A stretch of 32,611 nt of DNA from an uncultured Elusimicrobiales bacterium (GTDB lineage: Bacteria > Elusimicrobiota > Elusimicrobia > Elusimicrobiales > Elusimicrobiaceae): the NCBI GenBank assembly GCA_944324685.1, contig CALUXG010000003.1, forward strand, positions 1 through 32,611. The letters run 5' to 3'. Position 1 is the first letter of the stretch. The number at the start of each line of letters is the position of its first letter. Made by a program: the position numbers and the translations under genes. Positions 25,057 to 32,524 of the stretch are shown in pieces. The notes beneath the pieces are model-generated. The model worked only from the letters and a program-made list of their open reading frames with translations, was not told where the DNA came from and did not search any database.

Positions 25057-26352
25057 TTATTTAAGGCATCCGTCTAAATACATTGTTATATCTGTACGCT
25101 TGATCCTTAACGAGCGTTTACCAATTTTATATGCAGGAAGTTTATTTTTCTTAATAGCTTGATGCATTTGTTCTCTGCTTACATGTAGTTGATTCGCCAC
25201 TTCTTGAACAGTCAGCATAGATTCATATCGTTTAAACCATGCAGCAGATGTACGTTTTTTAAGCTTTCCCCACTTGGAAGGAATTAAACTAGTAAATATA
25301 CCCAGTGAATGATCTATAAACCTCCACACATCTAAACGCCAGGTAACTTGGGCCACGCGTCCAGTATTACGTTTAATAAAATCCGACGGATTGCTGAATC
25401 CAAGCCGCTTTAAACTTCGGACGGATTCCTGATAACCGGATCCACGCACTAGGTAGTTAGTACCCAATTTTGCTAATAAAGCTTGAGGTTTTAACTTTTT
25501 ACCGGCTCCGCGCGAAATCCGCCACAATTCAAATGCAGGGGCATATATATCCATTGGGACGCTCCGTATTGGGTCACTAACTTTATGCCAATAATCCAAC
25601 AGAACACGCCGTGCAAGTGCCTTCTGGAACACATCTCTAAAAGTAGCAAAACGGATCAAATTATTATACGGATAAAGTAACTTTTGCCATGATTTACGTT
25701 TATGAAAACGAATCTCTATCCGTAATATGTTGATCTTCTGTGTTTCAATATCAGTCTTAAGCTGTTGAGGTAGGATGCAATGAGGCTGTTTGATCTCCTT
25801 CTGTAGTTCTTTCGTTTTATCATAAAACACCAATTCATAGCCTTTGGAATAAAAAACCACTTTCTCCCCACCATTTTGGTACACTACATGTTGAATATCC
25901 ATATAATGCTGAAGTGGTTGTGCTCGACTCAATTCCGATAATACAAATGGCACAGGAATACGCCCCAATAAGATGTTTTTCCCATATTCAAAGCCACGAA
26001 CATCAGCATATCTAGAGACTTGCCCAGGCGTAACTCGAACACCCATTTGAAACAAAATATCCGACAATTTCCAACAACACGCTTGGAAATCTATATTCCT
26101 CAATTCCATCAAATTATTGCCATATATCAATTTTGGCAGAGAGACTTTGACTACTAACAAAGTGGTCAATTGCTTGGGATACGTAGCAATATACTGGCGC
26201 AGTTCCACATGTGGATAATATATGCTGTGTGACTTATAATTATACACATGCTGGTGTGTACCCAACTGATTGATATTGCCGTCAAATAGTGCGGGAGCAT
26301 AGATCTGATATGTTTTGGGATCCCAAAAGTACAAAGTTACCACATCAATCAT
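25057..26352 (-). CDS. Rolling-circle-type replication initiator (phage X/G2P-like) with C-terminal HTH
   Basis: 431 residues. The start MIDVVTLYFWD, the segment ELVFYDKTKELQKE in the middle and NILRIEIRFHKR are typical of the phage X family/gene II-type replication proteins, which nick the double-strand origin. The last 60 residues (LTVQEVANQLHVSREQMHQAIKKN, in part) form an excisionase-type HTH, an unusual fusion that may target the origin. The ATG at 26352 has GGAGG 6 nt upstream and overlaps the previous small gene by 8 nt; an upstream start at 26397 is less likely. Family assignment rests on motifs only. Confidence 0.6.
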   Translation of the reverse strand: MIDVVTLYFWDPKTYQIYAPALFDGNINQLGTHQHVYNYKSHSIYYPHVELRQYIATYPKQLTTLLVVKVSLPKLIYGNNLMELRNIDFQACCWKLSDILFQMGVRVTPGQVSRYADVRGFEYGKNILLGRIPVPFVLSELSRAQPLQHYMDIQHVVYQNGGEKVVFYSKGYELVFYDKTKELQKEIKQPHCILPQQLKTDIETQKINILRIEIRFHKRKSWQKLLYPYNNLIRFATFRDVFQKALARRVLLDYWHKVSDPIRSVPMDIYAPAFELWRISRGAGKKLKPQALLAKLGTNYLVRGSGYQESVRSLKRLGFSNPSDFIKRNTGRVAQVTWRLDVWRFIDHSLGIFTSLIPSKWGKLKKRTSAAWFKRYESMLTVQEVANQLHVSREQMHQAIKKNKLPAYKIGKRSLRIKRTDITMYLDGCLK

Positions 26353-26542
26353 GGCAATCCTCCAACTTTTGGGAATGTGCTTCCTGATCCAAATCACCTA
26401 ACAGCTTAAAAAATTCTGTTAATGAAAACAGAGCATCTGCTGCTTCTTGTTCCGTAATAGGATACCCGTAAACTGCTTCCAGGGTTTCCTTAAAAGAAAG
26501 CTTTTGATGGCCGCCTTGGGCTCGTTTTATATTCTGTATCAT
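26345..26542 (-). CDS. Small hypothetical protein upstream of rep
   Basis: 65 residues, hydrophilic and mostly helical (KLSFKETLEAVYGYPITEQE, then ALFSLTEFFKLLGDLDQEAH). I do not recognise the family. It overlaps the rep start by 8 nt, so the two are likely cotranslated. The position before a Rep gene suggests a copy-control or accessory role, which is a guess. The ATG at 26542 is used; an in-frame TTG at 26587 would add 15 residues. No strong ribosome site is seen for either. Confidence 0.55.
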   Translation of the reverse strand: MIQNIKRAQGGHQKLSFKETLEAVYGYPITEQEAADALFSLTEFFKLLGDLDQEAHSQKLEDCHD

Positions 26543-26661
26543 GCCCACAGACTGCAAATAACAATAACATAGATTCAGAGCCACCAAAATTTGCTTTTAT
26601 ATCGATAAAAAACATAGAAGACACATAGAAAAGAATGATTTAAAGGCAGAAATGTGCCAAG

Positions 26662-26693
26662 AAAAACGGGATCCTCCTGGAGGAGAATCCCGT
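26662..26693 (-). terminator. Terminator of the 27850-26716 transcript
   Basis: A 12-bp stem with one mismatch (26666-26677 with 26682-26693, 4-nt loop) is followed on the minus strand by TTTTC. It separates the 26716 gene from the rep unit. Confidence 0.75.
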
Positions 26694-26715
26694 CAGAAAT
26701 ACATTTTGATAACAC

Positions 26716-27669
26716 TTATTTTAGATCTTTCCACACAACATTCTTTTCAGTCAGCCCTAGCTGTTGAGGAAACCCCAACTGCCTCAAATGGGTGTTTGCT
26801 GATTCCCGCAAAATACTTTCCAATGCTTTTTTCCCATCTGAATCCTTTGCTTTTTTTTGGATCTTCAACATCTTAACAGCTTGGCTCCAGGGAAACCTAA
26901 CTTTATGCTGCATCATATGCAAAAGAAGCTGAACCCATTTACTGTTCATATTATGAACCTTGTATTCTTTTGCCCCATATACAAATTTACCAGAAGCAGC
27001 AAAAAACTGCAGCTTTCGATATTGACAATCTGGTTCAGGAGGTAGCAAGGCTTCTTCCATCTCCGATACTGACATCTTTAACTGAACTTCTACTTCTGGT
27101 ACACAACACGGAGAAGAAATCATAAACAAATCTGGAGTCTTTAGTTCCAGCATACCCCTTTGATGTAAATAAACCAAATCTGAGTAAAAACGAACATCTT
27201 TAGGGTGTGGGGGCAAACCATCTAAGCCGAATTTGCTCCCCTTGTCATTTTCTGCTTGTTGTAAAAAGTCAAGAGTAGCACGCAAGCTCTTCTCAAATGT
27301 TTTATAATGCTGCACAGGCAGAGAATCTTCTCGATAAGCTTGTAAATACAGGTCTAACAAATTCTGTTCTTCCCCTTCATCCACATAGATAAAACAAACA
27401 TTCTCAGGGGCATCTTCTTCCAAAACATCGGTTGCATAATATACGTGAAAGACAGGCATGTTATTTAAATCTTCTGGTAATACAGGAAGGCATAACGATG
27501 GCACCCGTCTTGGATATTGTACAAGATCAAACAGTACCAATGCGATCCAATCAGGTAGCTTGGCTGTTTCAAACGTCAAAAACTGCGGAACAAGAGGGAT
27601 AAAAAGGCCTTTATTATTTGACGGTTTTACAGTTGTTAAGGAAGGTTTTAAAGTCTTTTTCTTGGACAC
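26716..27669 (-). CDS. Hypothetical protein of the element (317 residues)
   Basis: A soluble protein with no signal or membrane segment, rich in acidic and proline residues in the middle (VDEGEEQNLLDLYLQAY, LLPPEPDCQYRK). The C-terminal 90 residues look helical and basic (NSKWVQLLLHMMQHKVRF, WSQAVKMLKIQKKAK) and could be a DNA-binding or replication-related domain. I do not recognise the family. The start is a GTG at 27669 that overlaps the HTH gene by 56 nt; no ATG occurs for the first 65 codons. It is cotranscribed with the HTH gene and ends at a terminator. Confidence 0.6.
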   Translation of the reverse strand: MSKKKTLKPSLTTVKPSNNKGLFIPLVPQFLTFETAKLPDWIALVLFDLVQYPRRVPSLCLPVLPEDLNNMPVFHVYYATDVLEEDAPENVCFIYVDEGEEQNLLDLYLQAYREDSLPVQHYKTFEKSLRATLDFLQQAENDKGSKFGLDGLPPHPKDVRFYSDLVYLHQRGMLELKTPDLFMISSPCCVPEVEVQLKMSVSEMEEALLPPEPDCQYRKLQFFAASGKFVYGAKEYKVHNMNSKWVQLLLHMMQHKVRFPWSQAVKMLKIQKKAKDSDGKKALESILRESANTHLRQLGFPQQLGLTEKNVVWKDLK

Positions 27670-27850
27670 GATAATCTTTCCCCAGTTTATAAGCGATCAA
27701 CTTTTTGCTGCGAATATAGCGATAAATGGTCAAAGGCTCAACCCGAAGCATGTCAGCAATTTCAGACACAGTTAAAAAAGCCCCAGATTGCCCTTTTGCG
27801 GGTTTTTTCTGAGTTTTAGGTGTTTGGATGCCTTTCTTAATGCTTTTCAT
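27614..27850 (-). CDS. Excisionase-type HTH protein
   Basis: 78 residues. After a basic N-terminus of 25 residues comes a compact excisionase/MerR-like HTH (FLTVSEIADMLRVEPLTIYR, then YKLGKDYRVQEKDFKTFL). It resembles the HTH tail of the Rep protein at 25057-26352. Proteins of this kind bend DNA at att sites to direct excision, or regulate element genes. The ATG at 27850 has AAAGG only 1 nt upstream. It is divergent from the nuclease-helicase gene, so it could also control that promoter. Confidence 0.75.
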   Translation of the reverse strand: MKSIKKGIQTPKTQKKPAKGQSGAFLTVSEIADMLRVEPLTIYRYIRSKKLIAYKLGKDYRVQEKDFKTFLNNCKTVK

Positions 27851-27981
27851 GCCTTTAGTGTACTATATTTACCAAATTACTGCACAAAATATAAACTAAC
27901 AGTTGATTTGTAAAAAAAGCATGCAGAAATCAAAAGAATCGACAAATAAAAATGTTAAAATGGACTTAATAATAACAGCCT

Positions 27982-29958
27982 ATGCGAAATTTAAGATCAT
28001 ATTATTCAGGGAATTTGGAAGATTTTCTGCATCAGTCAACAACAGAAATTCTGGGGATTATTCATGCCAATAATACAACTACGGACACTACTATTCAACA
28101 AAGCAATACTTGGGAACAAGAAATATCTATTTTAAAGGACCAGCTGGCCATATTTCAAGAAGGCCGTTTACTATTTGAATATACTATTCCACGAATGGGT
28201 AAGCGGATTGATGTAGTGTTTTTACATCAGAACATCGTATTTTTATTGGAATTTAAATGTGGCGCACATTTACATTACTCTACAGCCTACGACCAAGTAT
28301 ACGATTATGCTCTTGATTTACATAATTTCCACAAAGAAAGCCATGATAAGCTCTTGGTGCCGATTGCTATTTCCACATCAGCTCCTGTGGTTGAAAATAA
28401 GTTTGTTAACGATGATCACATCATTACACCACTATATTGCAATGCGCATAATATTACTCAAATTATCCAAAAGGTTGCAGATACTTACCATGAACAGCCT
28501 TTTGATTACGTGAAGTGGGAAGTATCAGAATATTTACCAACACCTACCATAATTGAAGCAGCACAAGCGCTATATAGAGGACATAATGTCCACGATATCA
28601 CCCGCAGTGACGCCGGAGCAACAAATTTAACATTAACAACTTCAGAGCTCAATCGGATTATTGAATACAGCAAACAAAAACACCGAAAATCTATTTGTTT
28701 TGTTACAGGGGTTCCAGGTGCAGGAAAAACTTTAGTAGGTTTAAATGTAGCTATTGACAGATCAGACGCCAAGCAAGGAGAGCATGCCGTTTTTCTATCG
28801 GGGAATTTTCCTTTAGTACAAGTATTACAAGAAGCATTAGCTCGTGATAAAGTAGAGCAGGAAAAACAACGCGGAAAACGTATTTCCAAGAAAGAAGCTT
28901 TACGTAGCACTGCAGCTTTTATCCAGATTATTCATAAATATAGGGATTCTTTTGTTGGGAACGACCAAATTCCCCCTGAAAGAATTGCCATTTTTGATGA
29001 AGCCCAACGCTCTTGGACAAAAGAGATGCTAGTTAAATTTATGGGCACAAAAAAGGGAATACACTCTTTCCAATATAGTGAACCTGAATTTTTGATCAGC
29101 ACTATGGATCGGCATCATGACTGGGCTGTCATTATCTGTCTTGTTGGTGGCGGCCAAGAAATTAATACTGGGGAAGCAGGTCTTCCCGAATGGTTTGATG
29201 CATTAAGACGCTCATTTAAGGATTGGGATATATATATTACACCTCAATTAAATGACGAAGAATACCGCAGAGAAAGAGCTTGGACTGATTTAGTACATGG
29301 TTTAAATGTCACTGAAAAGCCAGAGCTGCATTTAAATACATCTGTCAGATCATTCCGTACGCCTTATTTGGCTGCCTTTGTAAAAGCATTACTTGATGTA
29401 AATAGCGAGCAAGCACAAGCCCGCTATGAGCAGATTAAAACAAAATATCCTGTAGTAATTACCCGCCAATTAGATAAAGCGAAGAAATGGGTCCGAATGC
29501 AAGCCAAAGGGACCAATAAATACGGGATATTGGCCAGCAGTGGCGCCTTACGGCTCAAACCAGAAGGGATTTTTGTTAAAAATGAAATATCTGTAGCGAA
29601 TTGGTTTCTTAATGCTAAAGACGATGTTCGGTCCTGTTATGCATTAGAAGATGTAGTAACAGAATTTGATGTTCAAGGATTAGAAGTCGATTACTCTATT
29701 GTAGCATGGGATGCGGATTTCCGATTCGCTGACGGCGAATGGACATATAATAACTTTACTGGTACACGTTGGAATCATGTTGCAAGTCCGGAAAAGCGAC
29801 TTTACCTCAAAAATGCTTATCGTGTCCTGCTAACAAGAGCACGACAAGGAATGGTCATCTTCGTTCCTCGTGGCACTACAGAAGATCTGACCAGACACCC
29901 ATCATTTTACGATCACACGTTCAATTATCTGAAATCGCTGGGATTAAAAGAAATATAA
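27982..29958 (+). CDS. PD-(D/E)xK nuclease fused to DUF2075 superfamily 1 helicase
   Basis: 658 residues. The N-terminal 130 residues hold a PD-(D/E)xK-type site: FEYTIP, then RIDVVF, then LLEFKCG (Asp...Glu-x-Lys). After a linker, the DUF2075 helicase has Walker A VTGVPGAGKTLVGLN (about residue 240), Walker B IAIFDEAQRSW, NTSVRSFRTPYLAAF, TEFDVQGLEVDYSIV and motif VI RVLLTRARQGMVIFVP. The plan resembles single-protein nuclease-helicase immunity systems, so anti-phage defence is likely though inferred. The ATG at 27982 has no ribosome site. It is convergent with the ATPase gene and is the only large plus-strand gene of the element. Confidence 0.85.
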   Translation: MRNLRSYYSGNLEDFLHQSTTEILGIIHANNTTTDTTIQQSNTWEQEISILKDQLAIFQEGRLLFEYTIPRMGKRIDVVFLHQNIVFLLEFKCGAHLHYSTAYDQVYDYALDLHNFHKESHDKLLVPIAISTSAPVVENKFVNDDHIITPLYCNAHNITQIIQKVADTYHEQPFDYVKWEVSEYLPTPTIIEAAQALYRGHNVHDITRSDAGATNLTLTTSELNRIIEYSKQKHRKSICFVTGVPGAGKTLVGLNVAIDRSDAKQGEHAVFLSGNFPLVQVLQEALARDKVEQEKQRGKRISKKEALRSTAAFIQIIHKYRDSFVGNDQIPPERIAIFDEAQRSWTKEMLVKFMGTKKGIHSFQYSEPEFLISTMDRHHDWAVIICLVGGGQEINTGEAGLPEWFDALRRSFKDWDIYITPQLNDEEYRRERAWTDLVHGLNVTEKPELHLNTSVRSFRTPYLAAFVKALLDVNSEQAQARYEQIKTKYPVVITRQLDKAKKWVRMQAKGTNKYGILASSGALRLKPEGIFVKNEISVANWFLNAKDDVRSCYALEDVVTEFDVQGLEVDYSIVAWDADFRFADGEWTYNNFTGTRWNHVASPEKRLYLKNAYRVLLTRARQGMVIFVPRGTTEDLTRHPSFYDHTFNYLKSLGLKEI

Positions 29959-29995
29959 TACCGAGTAAGATGTTTCATGCAACTGCCTCACTTAA

Positions 29996-31465
29996 TCATA
30001 TAAAGATATCAACAGGGTGCTTGGGAGGTGAGGCCTTAAGTTGGGATAAAATATTTCTAATTTGTTGTATTGCTGTAGCTAATTGCTCAACCGAATACTG
30101 CTCATTATGTTTATTTTCCGGATGATGGATAAAATTCCTAATATATGTACATAAAGAACACTGCATATCTCGTGGCTTTCCTGAACGCATAGAAGTCCAC
30201 TTCTGATCTTTAGGAATTTGATAATTGTGGCACAAAATTTTATCAAAATCGGGAAGCTCCTTACAGTTCAGCCGTTCAAATAACCATCCATACAGCTCAT
30301 TAAAATATTCTTCGCTTGGTATATCAAAAGCCAAATAGTTGATTTCATCGGCGGAAGTATAAGGTAAAACTATTTCTTTAACGTTGTTACATTGAATATT
30401 TCCTTGGGCCTTTTTTAATACTTTAGCATTAACTGGGCAATACCTAAAAAGCTGCTTTAATAACAATGGGGAATGCGTTGTAAGAATAATCTGGGCTCTT
30501 TTAGAAAGCTCTAAAATTATTTTAACGAACTGCTCCTGTAACTTCGGGTGTAAATGCAACTCTGGCTCATCAATAAGTACAACTATTTCTTTATTAGTTG
30601 CTTGGATAGCAGACAAGGAATACAATAGAGAGAAAATCATCTCAAATCCACTCCCCATTTTATTAAGGGGCAAATGAATTCCCTTGTCTGTAACATGAGC
30701 TAAAAATGCTTTATCAAATGGACAAAATGGATCTATAATTTTTAAACTGACTGAAATATCTGTTGCCTTATGAAATCTTTGAATGCTATTTATCAGTATG
30801 TTACTGTTTAGATCGCTTTTAAGTTGCTCAAACTCATTATCAATACCCACTGTTGATTTTTCTTGTTGCAATACTTGTCTATTCAAGTCTTCCATAATGC
30901 GATCAAATTTTGTGTCATTAAACATTCCTGTCTTAATAGCATAAGGCCTATTTTTTTCAATGTAAGAAAGATTAATTTCTGAGAAGCGATTTCCTCTCCA
31001 AGGGTTTCGCACTGATACCCTTAGGTCGACTGAATCATTATCAGGTTTATCCCCCTCTCTGGCCTTAATAACAAGCAAATCATGGACGACACTAGAAGCT
31101 AGATAAGCAGTATTTTTACTCCGTACATGAGCTTCAAATAGGAATCCCTTTCCTTTATAACAACTGCGGGGCATTACACCTTGATAGGCAAACTCTTTTT
31201 CTGCAAATGCTTTAACAATCAAAGGTTGTGTCGGATCATTAAAATCAGCAATTTCAATTGAATCCCCCCTATATTCTGTTAAGCATAGTGCAATCGCATC
31301 CAATATTGAGGTTTTTCCTGTTCCATTATTGCCCAGAAATACATTTAATCCAGATCCTGCTTGTCCATTGGGAATCTTAAAACCATCTAATATAAAAGGT
31401 TGATCTTCGGTAGCAGAAAAAACACGAAAATTTCTTATTTCTAATTCTCTAATAAACATATTCAT
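29996..31465 (-). CDS. ABC-type AAA ATPase (AAA_15/21-like) with C-terminal HEPN-like motif
   Basis: 489 residues. Walker A FLGNNGTGKTSILDAI is at residues 44-58, a degenerate signature is in LNKMGSGFEMIFSL, Walker B is VVLIDEPELHLHP and the switch His is in LTTHSPLLL. This is the overlapping-ABC ATPase plan of many defence systems (OLD, Septu PtuA, AbiL-like). There is no TOPRIM domain. The C-terminal 70 residues carry CSLCTYIRNFIHHPEN, where R443-N-x-x-H-H fits the Rx4H pattern of HEPN RNases, but a Cys-pair metal site is an alternative. The ATG at 31465 lacks a ribosome site. It faces the nuclease-helicase gene tail to tail, 37 nt apart. Confidence 0.8.
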   Translation of the reverse strand: MNMFIRELEIRNFRVFSATEDQPFILDGFKIPNGQAGSGLNVFLGNNGTGKTSILDAIALCLTEYRGDSIEIADFNDPTQPLIVKAFAEKEFAYQGVMPRSCYKGKGFLFEAHVRSKNTAYLASSVVHDLLVIKAREGDKPDNDSVDLRVSVRNPWRGNRFSEINLSYIEKNRPYAIKTGMFNDTKFDRIMEDLNRQVLQQEKSTVGIDNEFEQLKSDLNSNILINSIQRFHKATDISVSLKIIDPFCPFDKAFLAHVTDKGIHLPLNKMGSGFEMIFSLLYSLSAIQATNKEIVVLIDEPELHLHPKLQEQFVKIILELSKRAQIILTTHSPLLLKQLFRYCPVNAKVLKKAQGNIQCNNVKEIVLPYTSADEINYLAFDIPSEEYFNELYGWLFERLNCKELPDFDKILCHNYQIPKDQKWTSMRSGKPRDMQCSLCTYIRNFIHHPENKHNEQYSVEQLATAIQQIRNILSQLKASPPKHPVDIFI

Positions 31466-31606
31466 CCAGTAGTATTGATAAGTGTAAAATATTAACTAAT
31501 ATATATTATAAATAGTTTAGCATTAAAAATATACCTTTCCACTAATCTTTATTCTTTGCGTTTAAATTGAACAGTCTGTATTATAAAACAAAAGTATAGC
31601 TTTTAT

Positions 31607-31689
31607 TGTGGCAGATGGCCTCCGCATGCTTCGCATGCTACGGCACGGGACACGTTCGCTCTGTTAGCTCACAGCCCTCATCTGCCACA
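31607..31689. other. GC-rich multi-arm inverted repeat (candidate replication origin or structured RNA)
   Basis: A perfect 11-bp outer stem (31607-31617 with 31679-31689) encloses a second hairpin of two GCATGC boxes (31624-31629 with 31633-31638) and a small CTGT/ACAG stem near 31660-31674. It stands out in AT-rich noncoding DNA. The 13-mer TCATCTGCCACAG of its right arm recurs at 32435-32447. With a rolling-circle Rep gene on the element, an origin is the leading idea; a small RNA is the other. Confidence 0.5.
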
Positions 31690-31709
31690 GAGGGATTTGT
31701 CCTATTAGG

Positions 31710-32138
31710 TTACTTATGAAACAAAACAAAGTGGGGTAATTGCAACAGTTTTGTATAGCGAAACATCTCGTAGTTAGCACGCCTTGCTGTAGGACTCAAT
31801 CTGTAGTGAGTTAAATGTTTACTTGGGACAAATGGGAAGAATAAGATAGATTGTTTAGGGGTATTTTGTTCCTTCCATTTAAAATTTACAATCAATGGTG
31901 GAGGTAAAAATCCTGCTTTTAACACTTTAGACATGATCTGCCATCCAGCCCCAAACACTTCGCTTTTCGGTTTACAATTATTTGTTTTTATTTGTGCACG
32001 AAAGGAACATGCAGTACATTGTACGTCATATAAAGGATAATTGGGAGGCAACAATATCAATTTTTTTCCCCAATTTGGGCACGCAACTAATTCTACAATC
32101 TCCTCTTATCCCAATGTACCTGTTTGTTTATTGGACAT
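31710..32138 (-). pseudogene. Decayed DpnI-like (PF06044-type) restriction protein
   Basis: The frame from ATG 32138 (good AGGAGGG upstream) reads 10 codons, meets TAA at 32108-32106, and then continues in frame for 131 codons as a convincing DpnI-family protein. The zinc ribbon begins ACPNWGKK, where the second Cys of CPxC is Trp, then PLYDVQCTAC and the nuclease strand FRAQIKTNN (Asp...Gln-x-Lys), and finally LSPTARRANYEMF, close to the PTARRAGW segment of DpnI. DpnI itself cuts methylated GATC. Two independent lesions argue for decay rather than sequencing error, though reinitiation at a non-ATG codon cannot be excluded. Confidence 0.75.
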
Positions 32139-32331
32139 GTTTCCCTCCTCTCTTTAGCACAATAAAAGCATTGCCTCTTTCCTTATCTTAACATATCCAT
32201 AACCAAATTCCCCTGCATTTTCAAACATTTAACACACCTGTCCGTTTGCATAAACCATCGGTTGCATGGTATTTTCTACCAACTAAGGTAGATTTTGGAA
32301 AACAACTTGGCGAATTATGGCAACCGGACCC

Positions 32332-32484
32332 TCATTTATGATCATTACACGATTCGGCAAAGGAATAATATGGGTTTAAATCTGTACGGTATTTATCATC
32401 CAAGTCTTCCAATATTGCCAACCATGCAGCCAGATCATCTGCCACAGCAAAGCGTAATTTGGTTCTATTACGGGAAACAACCTG
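32332..32484 (-). pseudogene. Detached native C-terminal tail of the serine recombinase
   Basis: Following the att core, read on the minus strand as Lys-Trp-Ser, are 50 codons (QVVSRNRTKL, then FAVADDLAAWLAILEDLDDK, ending SCNDHK) and a TGA at 32334-32332. It has no start codon or ribosome site of its own. The composition and helix pattern are protein-like. In the excised circle this frame would join exactly in phase to the recombinase at attL. In the integrated state it is presumably silent. Confidence 0.75.
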
Positions 32485-32494
32485 CGACCATTTA
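32485..32494. repeat. attR core of the element
   Basis: CGACCATTTA, identical to attL in the tRNA-Pro(CGG) 3' end. The terminator that probably once served the tRNA follows immediately. Confidence 0.75.
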
Positions 32495-32524
32495 AAAAGA
32501 CACCTTTTGCAAGGTGTCTTTTTT
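32494..32524 (+). terminator. Stranded original terminator of tRNA-Pro(CGG)
   Basis: A perfect 13-bp stem (32494-32506 with 32511-32523, loop TTGC) ends in six T. Its position directly beyond attR matches that of a tRNA terminator before the element inserted. Confidence 0.8.

Larger units (their letters stand above)
23376..32494. mobile_element. 9.1-kb integrative element at tRNA-Pro(CGG)
   Basis: The borders are the 10-bp direct repeat CGACCATTTA. The left copy is in the tRNA 3' end. The right copy is followed at once by a Rho-independent terminator, as expected of the pre-integration tRNA. The interior is AT-richer than the flanking chromosome and carries a large serine recombinase, a rolling-circle-type Rep protein, excisionase-like HTH proteins and likely defence genes. 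No conjugation, capsid or terminase genes are seen, so it is an integrative plasmid-like or satellite-like element rather than a full ICE or prophage. Confidence 0.8.

Noticed and set aside
31607-31689. Retron msr/msd or integron attC site
   Set aside because: No reverse transcriptase or integron integrase is encoded nearby, and no attC core motifs are visible.
32295-32495. Plus-strand frame of 66 codons (TTG start, AAGG-like site) ending at attR
   Set aside because: It is opposite the more protein-like recombinase tail, has odd Asn/Tyr-rich composition and a non-ATG start.
32494-32524. A AAA AAG followed by a hairpin on the minus strand, resembling a programmed -1 frameshift signal joining two frames
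   Set aside because: The downstream frame is better explained as the detached recombinase tail, since it joins the recombinase exactly in phase at the att repeat. The hairpin is a plus-strand tRNA terminator with T6.
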